The notes: generated by a model not told the origin, from the sequence alone. 64,000 bases of DNA from Atopsyche davidsoni (GCA_022113835.1 JAILWY010000009.1:9028001-9092000), one strand, 5' to 3'. Shown: positions 1 through 11,900, counted from the first letter of the stretch. Numbers and translations: made by a program.

Positions 1-1500
1 ATAATCCATATCATTTCGAGTGCATCAAAGTTAAGAATGTAAATTGAAATATCTTATATTGTATTATGTAATAATGATTCGGTATTTTTATATCAGTGCA
101 TGTTGCAAAGAGATACATTTTAAATTTTATTTTATTATAGATTTTGATAATATCAATACTAATGTTTGAATATTTAATTTATACTAAAAACATTTTCATT
201 GTCAGGTGTTGATTAAATCCATCACGTGAAAATAATTAAGGATAATCAACAGAAGAACTGATAGTAAAGAAAAACTTTTTTTTCGCCACATAGTATTGTA
301 TCACTTTTTGAGTAACATTGTTAAAAAAAATTGCCAAATGTATTTAATAATAAACTTTGAAAAATAAAAAGTCAAGAAATAGTAAACACGAGATGAATCT
401 CTTATGTAATAAGAATTCAAATATGTTTATTTGTGGCCAGTTTTGTAGTTTCTGAATAGAATGACTGAATGAATATAAAAATTAAATATTTTAAAATGTT
501 TATTTAAATGTTTCTATTAAAATATGGTTGTGAATATGGAGTGAAAATATTTGTAAGCATGTTTCGGTTTTGTTGTTTATTGTGGAATTGCAAAAATGGT
601 CCGAGTATTAGCATATAAATTGTAGCTATTTATAATTATTAATTACAGAAAATTTAATCACCACCCATTTAAAGACGGCATGCTACGTTTGTATGGAAAG
701 GTGGTGTGGGAGACTACAGGCTTTCGTATAGAATAAAAATATATAAATTAGCATAATATAAAATTAATATTTTAATTATTAGGTACCGTATTGAAACTAC
801 TTATAATAAATTCCATTGTGTTTTGTTTAAATTGTTTAGTTGACTGTGGGCAACCTGAATATGGTTACGGGTCTTAGATACTGTTTGTAGTTATAACTAG
901 TATACTATTTTAAAGCAACAAGTTCAAGTGAATTCTTGTTTGGAAAGGAAACACGACCGGATAGAGAGCAATCGGATGAGTTAAAAAAGTACTCTGAATT
1001 TTTCTGCTGAAAGCATTCGGAATAATCTTGTAGAAAACGAATAATACATCAAAACCGTGATCGTTAATGTAACAGTTAAACTATTTTTTTTTTTCATAAA
1101 ATGTAATTAACGAATGATTTAATTAGTACAGCAAATATACAGCGCCTACATACAAGTGCTACTTCAAATGTTTTCGCATTTTAAACGATTTATTGCAATT
1201 TAATTGAAGTTACTTGTATTTAAAATGATAAACTGAAAATACCAGTAACAATAAGGACTTATTTTTAGTATATGGTTTTAATGCTCGATGCTCCTTCATT
1301 TCTCTCGACTCCTCGGGTGTCTATTATTGTTATAGCACTTCTAAAAATCCATCGCCGAGTCATTCAAGCTGTATAATGTAAACATATTTGTATAAGGATA
1401 TATTGAAGAGGAATATATAGATAGTTAAATTGCAAAGAGTCAGTTAGACGACAACGGTTGGTTTCCGAAAAAAATCCTATTTTTGCTTGTATAAACACGT
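1..1500. other. AT-rich non-coding stretch
   Basis: I see no gene, RNA or structured repeat here. The sequence is A/T-dominated with short T and A tracts and dense stop codons in all frames. The only slightly GC-richer patch is around 660-720. Confidence 0.6.
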
Positions 1501-1507
1501 GCTTACT

Positions 1508-1575
1508 TTTGCCACGGGCCGGGGTTAAGCGAGTGCAGTGTCCCAGTGGTGGCGGCGATGTGGGTTCGCTATCTT
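1508..1575. other. Short GC/CpG-rich patch
   Basis: A roughly 70-bp patch rises sharply in G+C. It contains GTGGTGGCGGCGATGTGGG, whose last part resembles the start of the B-box region of the tRNA-like SINE family found elsewhere in the window, but the similarity stops at GGGTTCG. It is too short to assign a role. Confidence 0.3.
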
Positions 1576-1599
1576 GCTAAATAATAGTGTTTAGTGTTT

Positions 1600-2544
1600 C
1601 CCATGTCATGTTTTATACGCGACCAGCCCACAGGGGCGCACGGAAATTTTACTGGGTGTGATTATTATATAAGTTACGCGACTGTAAAACATTTTATTAA
1701 TGCGTTATTAAAAACGTACGGCCACGGTAATAATCTTGGAAGCTCTTGAAAGAGACGCCGACAGTATCTCCGAGTACCACTTTTTTATTTATATTTTTTA
1801 TGTTTGTGTGTTTTGAGGTCGAAATAATAAATTTTGGTAGATTTTATATAGTTATCCCGTTTTGTTCACGACGTTTCGATGAAGTTGCATTCGTCATATT
1901 CAGAGATCCATATATTTCTCATGAATACATATTGCATACAAAAAAAGTCAATATAGATTTTGTTATTTATTATTTCATAATTTGAAAAAATATTATAAAT
2001 GTTTTGCCTCAGATATGAATAAGTAGAATGCATTGTTATTTTTATTAGTTGAAGACATTTGTACGGATTATTCTTCATTAGCGCGTTTGGGAATAAAGAT
2101 AATTATAATATTAAAATTTTTATACGAATTTCTTATAAAATAAACGGGCCTGGGCAGCACACCTGCGGTATTCACGTTAAATAAGTAGCTATAATACCAA
2201 GGTAAAAACGTTTAAGTGTACTTAATATGTTTTTCATAGGTACAATGAATTAGGAAAGTGCAACAAAAGGGCAAATTGTATTTGATACTACTGTTTTTTT
2301 AAATAAAAATTTTTGTTTTTTACTCATTAAGATTAAACCAATATATAGAAAAACGATCACTGAAAAAATACCATCTTTATATTACGACTTACGTTGCGAT
2401 ATAAATTATAATTACTTGTTTTATATAATAATTATAGTTATCATAAATCGAACTTTACTACTGGTGTATAAGCAGGTTTTAAGATACCGCTATATGTTAA
2501 ACACCTGAATTGGTGTAACAAATTACTCCGGTACCAACAACCAA
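1600..2544. other. AT-rich non-coding stretch
   Basis: Nothing recognisable. Open frames at 1746-1985 (+) and 1866-2078 (-) overlap each other on opposite strands, are rich in F, I, N and Y, and have no motif I know, so I treat them as chance ORFs. Confidence 0.6.
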
Positions 2545-2925
2545 CACGAACCTTCTAAGAGCGCAAACAAATTTGCAAGCACACAGGCAACACTATGGGC
2601 TCAAAAACTGGGGCTATCTGATGCCGCTGGAGCAGGAAGTGCTCTGCCCCGCCAGCGACTCGGCCTGGACATCAGCCCGGTATCTGCTCTCATTAACATG
2701 CGCGGTCCTGGTCGCCCGGCAGTGTAAACTCATAAATCTGGGACCTGCGATTACTTAGCTCTCTTCTTGGAAGGAGTCGCGCCCACGCCCCCGAGTGCTC
2801 GGCGGGGGGAAGCCCCCGAAGGTGGGTTTTTCGGTCTTCCGGAACGTGATTTAACGTGTGTCGTGTTTTTACTTGGCAAGCGCTAAACTGTATCTAAGGC
2901 ATGCCTGCAAGATAACACGAAAGCA
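2545..2925. promoter_or_regulatory. Large GC-rich island with stable hairpins
   Basis: This roughly 380-bp block is GC- and CpG-rich in a strongly AT-rich setting. A 61-codon frame crosses it (2573-2758, +) but has no recognisable domain. Positions 2782-2826 are highly self-complementary: CCCAC/GTGGG closes outer arms, CCCCCGAG pairs with CTCGG plus the G6 run at 2804-2809, and the same G6 run can instead pair with CCCCC at 2813-2817. It could be a regulatory island, a non-coding exon or an old transposon fragment; I cannot separate these. Confidence 0.35.
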
Positions 2926-3400
2926 CCAAGATTAACTACCAAATAAATAATATTTATTTCACTATACTATTTACAAAACAAAAAAATATTTAGGTCCATA
3001 GTAATTTTGGTAGTTATCACAGGGATTATATGATTCCGGGATCGAATGCAACAGAAACGATAAAAATCGTTCGTACTTTTGAATTTGCGATTATTTTGTA
3101 TAAAACAAGTAGCAAATGCCAGAGAAGACAGGAACTTAATACCGCCGCAAATGCCTATGATCTTAACGTTGTTATTTGAGGGATTTTAGAATTTCATTCA
3201 TTATGTATATGCGGTGCTCGAATACTCATAATTTCAACCAAAAAAAGACTGGATATAGGTTGAGATGAAAACTGAATCATTTAATTAGTAGGAAATAAGT
3301 AAAATATCGTTTTAATGCACATACGTGGTGAAATGTGTCTTTACTACTTACACAACATCCCGTAGAAAATGGTATCAGACCCATTAGAATTATTGTTATT
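2926..3400. other. AT-rich non-coding stretch
   Basis: No gene or repeat recognised. Base composition returns to background directly after the GC island. Confidence 0.55.
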
Positions 3401-3404
3401 GCCA

Positions 3405-3560
3405 CTCTGGTCCTGCGTCCTGTAGTGCTCGACAGCCTCCCCGCAGGTACAAGATAAGACCTACAAGCATTTACGCAAAACTAATATAAGGAACGAGTAT
3501 TTGTCCGGTAAGTCTGAGAGCAGGTGACCGGCTCCGTACCGCGCGGGGTGAGTGGTCTGA
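3405..3560. promoter_or_regulatory. Bipartite GC island
   Basis: Two GC-rich halves, 3405-3460 and 3505-3560, flank an AT-rich spacer. The second contains CCGGTAAGTCTGAG, which has the form of a splice donor (CCG|GTAAGT) on the plus strand, and a CpG-rich CCGCGCGGGG. No associated open frame is convincing. Confidence 0.3.
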
Positions 3561-3866
3561 GTAATAATATGTATTACATTTTATAGCTACATCCATTATC
3601 ATTATAAGGGAAAATCATTGGTTTATTAAGTATTTGTGTTTGTGCAGTTAATTGATTAATTTTAAAAGTAAGCTTACATTTTAGTATAAAAATAGAAATA
3701 TAATAGAAAAAATATTCATTTTGAAGCAAAAAGAAATATGCAGATAGAAAGAACATACCTTTATCATGTATAAATTGAATATTAAATTAAGTGAAAGTTT
3801 AAGTTCCTCAAACAAAGAATAAAGCTTTATGTTGTGTCGTTTTATTTATAAAAAAATAAAGTTAAC

Positions 3867-3946
3867 ATGTTTATGTGATTAAGCACATTTTTTCATACAT
3901 TGAAAACGATTAAAGAAAACTCTCAGAAAATATCATCGTGACTTGT
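3867..3946 (-). repeat. Left arm of 80-bp inverted repeat
   Basis: It is the reverse complement of 3997-4076 at 79 of 80 positions. The single difference is in the run after ATGATATTTT (C versus T). Such high identity implies a recent origin or gene conversion between the arms. Confidence 0.85.
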
Positions 3947-3996
3947 AAATAAATGCACCGGCCATGAAAGCTTGGGGATGTGGGTTCGAATCCCTC

Positions 3997-4076
3997 ACAA
4001 GTCACGATGATATTTTTTGAGAGTTTTCTTTAATCGTTTTCAATGTATGAAAAAATGTGCTTAATCACATAAACAT
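3997..4076 (+). repeat. Right arm of 80-bp inverted repeat
   Basis: It begins ACAAGTCACGATGATA just after the tRNA-like T-arm and ends CACATAAACAT. The same segment, more diverged, follows the T-arm in the copies at 15405-15531 and 55266-55378. Confidence 0.85.
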
Positions 4077-4580
4077 ACTAATACCTGCATGGGTAAATAA
4101 AAACGCATTCTGATTGACATTAATCTAAATTAATATAAAGTTAACATGCATAATAATATTATTTAAAAATGATTAATCATTCTGAATAAAAATAAAAATT
4201 TCCTCACACACGTTTTATTCCAGATCAGATTAAGAAAGCATAATCGAATGTATGTGCACATAAAGAAAGTGTAATTTATATGCTCAAGATTTATTTATGG
4301 ATTTTTAGTGGCCACAAGAGACTTGTTTGCGTTCGACGTTTCTGAGAAATCAAGGAACATCAAGAAACTTGTTTTACCAGATTAAAGGAGCGGCGGCCCA
4401 TGGTTGGCGATTCCTGATCATTGATTAAAGAAACTGTGTTGTAATTAATTAAATAAGAAAAATTATCGGCAAATGTACAGATTCAATTTCGGACCTCGTT
4501 AAATTGAAAGATAGCTTTTCATTTTTGTTGAACGTTATCACTTCGCATTTTCGCTTTATTTATTTGCTGTTAATGCCGCA

Positions 4581-4582
<2 letters not shown>

Positions 4583-4628
<46 letters not shown>
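4583..4628. repeat. (TA)n microsatellite
   Basis: Uninterrupted TA dinucleotides, about 23 units. It is the longest microsatellite in the window. Confidence 0.95.
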
Positions 4629-4633
<5 letters not shown>

Positions 4634-5501
4634 ATATATTTATAAATAATATTCTCATTTCATTTCTCACTCGGTTCCTCGCCCACAGTCATTTTAGTCG
4701 CTCTGATATTTGGATTATATCAATGACCCTATTTGGAGACTAAGCCCACGTCATTTTCTCTTTTTATCTCCTCTCACGATGCCCGACATGCACTTTTACT
4801 CTACTTAATCGAAAGGGTTCACACTACACGAACCAAATCTATAAAGAAGCAGATAAAACTTTATTTACTAAAATTGATAGTTTACTACATATCTATGGAA
4901 GATAATTTTAATAAACAAATGATGTATTGTGACGGCTTAATCTATTTATGGTATATATTGTTAGTAAGGCTCTGTATCTGCCAGGATGATATTTTTCTTT
5001 ATGATTGAATATGGTATTAGTTATTCTATGCATGTATTCTTCAAAGCAAGTTCCTCCACCGAACATCCAAGTCGAGATGTTGAAATCTACCTACATATCG
5101 GAATTTTGACTTTAACAATAATTTAACCGCCATTCCGCTAACATAAGAATGACACTAAGAAGGTTAATAAAATGACGAGCAATATTCTAGAAAATAAAAA
5201 GAAATAAAGTCTTAAATTTAAATTTGCTTACGGAATATTGATGCAAGGAATAACTACCTGTATATTTACATTTCGACATACAAATTTATTTATAAAAATT
5301 AGGGTTATCTAATGGTCAACCCATAAGCTTAATTTTGGTGGGTTTACGCTCGGAGAAAAAAAATCCTGCGTCTCTGAGGAGTGATAGTGAGTCAAGAATA
5401 TGTAAAATGTCAACTTCATCTCGTTCACCAATAGTAACGAGGTAGGTTAAATTATCATAATTTTAATCATAGAAACAGATTTTTTATGTATTCTAAAGTA
5501 A

Positions 5502-5550
5502 GTATCTACTTTTTGATAGTATCATAATATATTCTCAAAAAGTAGACTAC
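5502..5550. repeat. Short inverted repeat
   Basis: Arms TCTACTTTTTGA and TCAAAAAGTAGA, extended by GTA/TAC-type ends with a one-base bulge, are separated by about 19 nt. It could be a mini-MITE remnant or a chance hairpin. No flanking duplication was seen. Confidence 0.5.
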
Positions 5551-6569
5551 ATTACGAAACCTTAAACAGATTTCGTTGTTTGCGGTGTTAACCGTAACGA
5601 ATTTCCATTCACAATTTTATTGAAGCGTAGGTTTTTTTGTATCCACAGGAGCTCAAATAAACACCTCACCTTAAAAACATAAATATTTGCTCTCATTTTA
5701 AGCTTCTCGTGTATAGTATCATACTTTCATTATAATAAGTACTTTACGATATCAATAAAAATAAAGTGAAGGCGGCTATTTGAATTTTGAAATATATCCA
5801 TGGTATTTTTTCCATACCAAATTGTTGTATTTTGTAGTAAATGTCAACCTTTACACATACTACAGAACAAGATAAATATAATATTTATGTATTGAATAAT
5901 CCAGGTATCGCCGCTGGTTGCGTCCAGGCTTCGGAGCTTATAAAAGGAGTCGATAAATTATGTATTCTTAAAGAAACATAAAATAATACTTAATGTATGA
6001 GGGTTGTATTACGTTGGAAATGCTTATTTTTATTTAGAAGAGACATATGTAAATATTTCCAGGTATTTAGATTTATCGACGTAGAATTTGACCTTAAAGA
6101 CTGTTTTTTAGGAAATTTTATATCGCGACCGTTAACGTTAAAGTTATTTCTTTTGATCACAACATTATTCACTTTTGATAGAATCAAAGCAAAAACACCG
6201 AAAAAAAGTTCGATTGATAATTAAAACTTAATAAGCAAATCACAGATCACGACGGGCATTAATTAAGTCACTAGGTCACGATAGATTTTATTTGAAAAAT
6301 ATTTTATTCATTATAACAGCAATATTTTATTCGAAACGGATTAACATTACTAGAAATTTACTTGGTTCTAAATTTATTTATCTCTTCATGAAATTTTCAG
6401 ATGTAATTAAATAAGAGCATCCGTATTATGTTTCATTGGTTGATTTTTGTATATATCAGAATTTGTTTAAATTTTAAGCAAAGTATAAATAACATTATTC
6501 TCAAGGGATGTTCTCATCTCGAACAAAAATAATTCTAAGCCATCACCATAAACCAAATTAGTATTATCA

Positions 6570-6860
6570 GCAAGCCAGAGAGAGCGTGGAACATGAGTCG
6601 GGTAGGAAAATTTATAATTATACGCACTCGCCATTAACCTTCAGGCGGTATTTAATTATTTAATAATTTATACCTCGGATAAAAGGAAGCACAAAAATAA
6701 AATGATAAACGGTTTATCTTGCTGAAAGTGCTTCGGCTACTCTGCTAACCTAAACGCGGGAGTAAATTGTTATTACAAATAATAATTCCACATTACGCCC
6801 GTTTAATAGAGCACCGTGGCGCGTGATTGCAATGGTAAATTGTGAGCAAAGCAGTTTGAG
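6570..6860. promoter_or_regulatory. Island pair with homeodomain-type sites
   Basis: Two moderately GC-rich segments (about 6570-6660 and 6725-6860) contain TTATAATTAT, GCCATTAACC and ACGCCCGTTTAATAG, all homeodomain-type words, next to CpG-rich pieces such as CGTGGCGCGTGATTG. A candidate enhancer by composition only. Confidence 0.3.
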
Positions 6861-8040
6861 AATAAAGTGCTTGCGTCAGAAGTCCATTCGTTTCAATAAC
6901 AACACTATTGCAAGCTGCTCGTTATTTGCGCCGAATTAAATTATCGATTTTATGCAACAACTCCGGACCCACTGTGCAAGCAAAGAATGCAGGGAAGCCG
7001 GGCTTCCGAAGGCTATTGTAATTTATTAAACAAAATTATGTATTATGCGATTTACTTAACTGCTTATTGTGTTTATTAGAGGTATCGAATTAACTGCATT
7101 CCTTGACAAACAAGAAAGCATTATTTGCAAACAACATTCATGTTAATATATAAGAATAATGAAATCACAACTTAAGCCCAAGATGTAATCGACCTCTGGT
7201 GAAGCATGGTTATAAAAAAAAGGAATTTTTATATATTATGCGTTTGTATCTACTTTAGTTGATTCTCAAAAAATGCTATTTTTTGGTCAGTCTGCTTATT
7301 TTACATTCTACATATATTATCCATAAAACAATGGTTTAACTATCGACTATTTGTAAACAAGTGATGCTCTCGATATTTTTGTGGTAAAAACTAAATAAAT
7401 ACACAAATTAAAATAGCCAATATCCGAGAGTAAACTATTTAATTAAATTTGTTGTAAAGACAGCGTAAAAAAATACTCATAAAGAAACTGCTTGCTTTGG
7501 CTGATAAGAAGTAGTTCTATGAAATAGCGGATAAGTGGATTCATCAAGATGTTTTTGATTAATTTTATCTTTTAAATTAAAGAAATCAATGTTGTCATTT
7601 TTTTTAGCGATATTTTTATTTTTTGTTTTAGTCCGGATCGATATCAGAATGCGTTCTCACTTGGAAAATTCAGAAATCAGAACTGAAGGATGTTTAAATG
7701 TTAATGAAAATTATTTGTAATTAATTTTCAGAAGTTCGTTGGAATGTTACCTACTGTAAACAATATTTGCGAAGTTCAAAGCTATGGCCGAGAATCGTTT
7801 TGAATTTTTATTTAATCAAGCAACAATAAATAAATAGGTTCTAAGAATTGAACATGGTAAGTACTTTTTTTACTATAAAATCTGCTTTTTCCAGATATTT
7901 TATACAGAGGTTAAATTATATTATATATACACACGGAAAAAAATTACAGTACACAAAGTCAGTATATAACCGACACTTCCACGGAAGGCAGCGCTTTAAA
8001 CGATGTTTGCCAAAAATAAAAAAAAAAACATTTAGCCAGG
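6861..8040. other. AT-rich non-coding stretch
   Basis: No gene recognised. At 7852-7861 the string ACATGGTAAGTA places ATG directly against a strong donor-like GTAAGT. This would be an exon ending at its start codon if real, but nothing else supports it. Confidence 0.5.
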
Positions 8041-8042
8041 CA

Positions 8043-8295
8043 TCATAACAACACGGGGACAAAAATAAAACATCGGGACTTGAGCTCCCCGTGCCATCTT
8101 TGTCGTAAAACCCGAAAAGCGCCTCGGCGTAAAAAGTGGACTTTAGTACTGACCCAGCTCGGGTAATCGAAGGCTGAGGATATTATTTGTACAGTAAAGC
8201 GCGGCGCACTCGCGGGACCACCCTCACGACCGCCCTCGCAATCGCTAACCCTCCACTCACCACTATCTGGCACCTGCAACGACACATTTTTACCT
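8043..8295. promoter_or_regulatory. GC island crossed by an unassigned minus-strand frame
   Basis: CpG-rich, with GCGCGGCGCACTCGCGGGACC at its core. An 87-codon frame runs on the minus strand (8306-8043). Its beginning reads NIAGKNVSLQVPDSG and is followed by a donor-like GTGAGT, so a short minus-strand exon is conceivable, but the remainder has no recognisable domain. Confidence 0.25.
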
Positions 8296-9795
8296 GCAAT
8301 ATTCAATTAATATAATTATTAATTATTAATTTTTTTAAATTAATAATTTCTAAAATATACATAGTAAAAAGTAATTGCAAACAACGTCTCAAATTCTCAC
8401 TAAGTTGCGGCACCGTGGTTGTCGTAAGAATGACGACCGCTTTTTTCTAGATAATTGGAATAGACAGACACTTGATTTTTAATATTGGTTGTGGATAGCT
8501 TTACAACGTATAAACAAGTAAAAGGAAGTGTATCGACTGATGCTTTGATCGAGGAAAGGGCTTTCATAGCGGTGTAGCTGTAAGGTTGAATTGCTAGAAA
8601 AATTTAAATAAATAGTTCTACAAAGTTTTAACGAACTGAATAGGAATAGATTTTTGTTTTTTAATATAGAAATTGAAGGCCGGACCTGTTTTGCAGCATC
8701 CAAGAGCTGTTATGATTTTTGATAAGATTTCTCTAAAAATAATTGTATTTGGGCACGGAAATTCAAAATATATTTGTTGTAAAAGGGTTAATTGTAGATT
8801 TATATGTAAAGTATGCATTTAATGTAAAATATCACTGAGTGAAGCCTTAAGAGCTCATATTGGTGAAACGTTCGTATACGGAAAAAAAATCGTGTTATCT
8901 CTTTATATTTTTTGTTTGAATATACAAAGAAAACAAAATAAATAGGATGTTATCTTATTTGTATTCAAGCGGGCGTGGTCATTACTGAGTACATGGAAAA
9001 TCTATTAAGGCTGGAATAATTTAAACAAGATTAGACATTTTTGATGTAATAATTAATTTGGTTTTTTGTACAGAAGTAAGTGAGGTCACGTGATACATTA
9101 AATAATAACGTGTAGCTGGAAAGACGGCGATGGAAGTAAATGTATGTAAGCCGTATAATGTAAAATATTGATCCGTAAGAATATACATTGGCATTTAAAA
9201 ATTTCAATGAAAAAATCAACAATGCGTCTAAAGGTCACATACTGTTTTGATTCAAGCTTCAAATTTTAAGCTTACCGAACGAGAATACGAGGGATTAAAA
9301 ATATATAATGCACAAATTTTCGAACACACTGTAAGAATGGATATTTATGTGTGATGCTATACGTTTAAACAACATTAATATGTAAATGATTTAATTTTTT
9401 TGTTTCTTATATTTTCTGAATGTTCAAACCTTTTTGATTTTAATATATCCAAAGCATACTCTTTTTTTTAAATGCATGGCCCCACGAATAAGGTTTTATT
9501 ATATACGCTCTTTTTAATTTGAATGATATAATCAATAAACATTTTGTCTTAAAATATTCGAATGAGTTCGAGCATAAACAGAGTTAGTCAATTTTTAGTT
9601 GCTTACAACGGTAAATAAGCAAACAAAATTATATGATAATTATTTCATGTCATATTAAAATAATATTCACATAAACAAGGCATAATTTCCATATTACCTG
9701 TTACATATGTTTGAAATTCCTCAATGCATTAGCATAGAAGAATGTGGAACACGTTTATAACCAGGCAGATGAGTTTGTAAGTTAGTACGCCCTTT
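8296..9795. other. AT-rich non-coding stretch
   Basis: No gene, RNA or mobile element recognised. Frames at 8479-8818 and 9031-9222 are low-complexity chance frames. Confidence 0.55.
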
Positions 9796-9799
9796 AGAC

Positions 9800-10010
9800 A
9801 CAAGCTTACTAAACACGCAACTTCCTGGTACAACCTGAACTGGACATCAGCAGAACAGGACTAGGCAGGTGCAGGAGAGGGACGGCCCGGAGAGCAACTC
9901 TTCAAACCGCATCGGAGATGCTGAAGATACTGACAGGTTAGCAGGGAGAGTCCTGACGCTCATGGACTGCTTCTAGACTAAGAAGGTGCACGCAGGCATA
10001 AATATAGGAA
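9800..10010. promoter_or_regulatory. GC-rich island
   Basis: About 200 bp of GC-rich, purine-biased sequence (for example GGTGCAGGAGAGGGACGGCCC). It includes GCATCGGAGATGCTGAAG. No open frame of interest and no repeat structure. It could be a regulatory island or an old transposon fragment. Confidence 0.3.
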
Positions 10011-10560
10011 GAGTATGTGGGGTCTGGCTGATATTAATGTACTGTATCTTATCTGTGATTAGTCAGTTAATAACGAGTACTTAAACACGATGGGTGAATA
10101 CCTCTACTGCGCTTTTGTAGATAGATTATAATAAACATTTTAAATTATTTATTTCATACTATATATTGATGGAGAGATTTCTATCAATCATTTTTTTTTA
10201 AATTATTATATAAGCGAATCAAACATTATAAGTTTATATTCAATATTTCAAAATAACCATTCTTGTAAAATGGCAAAAAAATCATGTGTGGTTAGGGATA
10301 TGAAAGCCGTACAAAAGAATTTGACTAAATATATACTTTTTAAAAGTATTAACGCGATGAAAAGAGGAATGTACAAAAAAAGCTATGGAAGAGCTACCCA
10401 TGGGCGGTGTGAAGTGCCTTAAATATAACGTGCTAGGAATTCATTATAATAAAGTGCATTTTCTCATTCAAATATTATTTATTGGCGAGAGAGCATCATC
10501 GGTTTAAATGGAATCGTGTTTATATTCGGAAATAACTTATATTATTTACACAAGTCACAT
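10011..10560. other. AT-rich non-coding stretch
   Basis: Nothing recognised apart from short poly-A and poly-T tracts. Confidence 0.55.
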
Positions 10561-10569
10561 TCATTTCAA

Positions 10570-10700
10570 TATATTCGAACGTGTAGGTTTTCGCAGCCAA
10601 TAAATTGGAGATTTTGCGGTGACGCTCGACAGTGCTCGGTGTGAACGTTTTTGCACGGAGACTTGACTTTTAGACCGATGGTGGTGTTGGAATGACTAAC
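10570..10700. promoter_or_regulatory. Compact GC/CpG island
   Basis: It contains CGCAGCCAATAAATTGG (a CCAAT/Hox-like word), GCGGTGACGCTCGACAGTGC and CACGGAGACTTGACT. An enhancer-like composition without supporting evidence. Confidence 0.3.
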
Positions 10701-10788
10701 TAACTAACCATATTGTTATTTGTCCATAAACAAAGAGATCTTAAAAATAAATATAATAAATTCAATTAAATACCCCAAGCTATGAATT

Positions 10789-10803
10789 AAAAAAAAAAAA
10801 AAA
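10789..10803. repeat. Poly-A tract
   Basis: A run of 15 A followed by GAAATAC. It could be the tail of a very old retroposed copy, but no body upstream is recognisable. Confidence 0.6.
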
Positions 10804-10969
10804 GAAATACTACGCTAGCGTAAAAACTTAAATATTCAGTTTATTAGAACTTAATATATTTCAATCCACACACAGGTAATGATAGTACAAATCAACGTAT
10901 GCAAATGTATGTATAGAAAATATAACTAGCATACAAAGCACACGTATATAAACAATCAGTTTAATAGTG

Positions 10970-11170
10970 CGTTTACGTTTCGACAGGTACTTGTCCGCCC
11001 TGGTGGGGCTCCCTGATTTAATGCTTCCCGCGGAGACACCTGAGTGAGTGGCCAAGCGGCTGCAGGGGACGGCGAGCAGTCCGGCCTACATCACCACTCA
11101 ACTCGGCAAAGCTGGGTAAAGGGCCGAACTAGTGACCGGGATGTCCCTGGGAGCCCCAAACATATGACAA
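10970..11170. promoter_or_regulatory. GC-rich island
   Basis: It includes CGCCCTGGTGGGGCTCCC, GCGGCTGCAGGGGACGGCG and, at its end, CCGGGATGTCCCTGGGAGCCC. A short minus-strand frame overlaps it (11055-10861) without any recognisable product. Confidence 0.3.
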
Positions 11171-11219
11171 AAATAAATTAGTAAATTTATAATAGTTTAT
11201 TTTGCTTACAAAACGGTAT

Positions 11220-11300
11220 CTGGCTACCCCCTAATCCTGCGCGCAGGTTGTGGGGCTTACACGGTGTGGCTTATGTGGTAGCGTACACGGATTTCTCTAT
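11220..11300. promoter_or_regulatory. Small island with 12-bp palindrome
   Basis: CCTGCGCGCAGG at 11236-11247 is a perfect palindrome and directly follows TAAT in CTAATCCTGC (an Otd/Bicoid-like TAATCC). The same decamer CTAATCCTGC recurs in the 43-kb island, and TGCGCGCAGG recurs at 42136 and 50126. Confidence 0.35.
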
Positions 11301-11785
11301 GTTCGTTGTTAAGTTTATGTTGGGAAAAATATGTGTAAAAACATAACATTTTTTTGCTGCCCCAGACATATGGGCCCCCAGGTTATTTAAAATACGATTT
11401 GCGTCTGAATTTACAATTATTGTATCATTATCGTTGATTGTCAAATTTGTATATGAAATTATTATTTCGATCGATTTTTATGATGCGTAGATTTTAAATT
11501 TTGTATTACAAAAATTACTCGTAGTGGTGATTAGTTTTTGTGGGAAAAGATCTTCAGTTTTTATTTCCCACTTCATTCTATTATTGTACCCATTGAAATC
11601 ATTTGTATAAATCAGTTACCATATATTGATTCATGTCTTAGTGAGTGAGTTTTATTTTTAAAATTAGATTATTTCTACGGTTTCACCTATTTCAACATTC
11701 CATTCATAAAAAGCTCGCAGGCAGCGTGGAGTTCGATCTCTATGTATGGTTTCAATAGGCACGTATGAAGTGTGGTTTCATAAGA
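11301..11785. other. AT-rich non-coding stretch
   Basis: Nothing recognised except an isolated Su(H)-type word TGTGGGAAA at 11539-11547, which is expected by chance at about this frequency. Confidence 0.5.
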
Positions 11786-11789
11786 GGCA

Positions 11790-11900
11790 CTAATATTTAT
11801 TTTAGCCGACAGCCTCAGTGTCTCACTCTGACTCTGGCGAGGTGGTGAGCACAGGTGGGTATATATGACAGGGTTTCAGGTTCACGGCTGGGGAAGAATT
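11790..11900. promoter_or_regulatory. GC-rich island with E-box
   Basis: It contains CTGGCGAGGTGGTGAGCACAGGTGG, with one CAGGTG E-box, followed by GGGTATATATGAC, a TATA-like word. A promoter-like arrangement is possible but no transcript can be traced. Confidence 0.25.

Larger units (their letters stand above)
3856..4148 (+). mobile_element. Foldback tRNA-like SINE insertion with 14-bp target duplication
   Basis: The 14-mer ATAAAGTTAACATG occurs directly repeated at 3856-3869 and 4135-4148 and brackets the insertion, as expected for a target-site duplication made by LINE-type machinery. Inside are two 80-nt arms, 3867-3946 and 3997-4076, that are reverse complements with one mismatch. The 50-nt spacer carries a pol III B-box match GGTTCGAATCC (3983-3993) in a T-arm-like hairpin. 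A 58-bp tail (4077-4134) separates the right arm from the second duplication. Copies at 15.4 and 55.3 kb contain only the spacer plus right arm, so the basic unit is probably tRNA 3' half plus body, and this copy has gained an inverted duplicate. Confidence 0.75.
4149..6565. other. AT-rich non-coding stretch
   Basis: It contains an AT microsatellite and a small inverted repeat listed separately. Open frames at 4504-4743, 4733-5008 and 5990-6224 are low complexity (the first runs through the microsatellite) and are not credible genes. A short GC-rich patch lies at 4386-4420. Confidence 0.55.

Noticed and set aside
7852..7861. ATG directly followed by a strong donor GTAAGT.
   Set aside because: A single ten-base coincidence with no upstream exon or promoter evidence.
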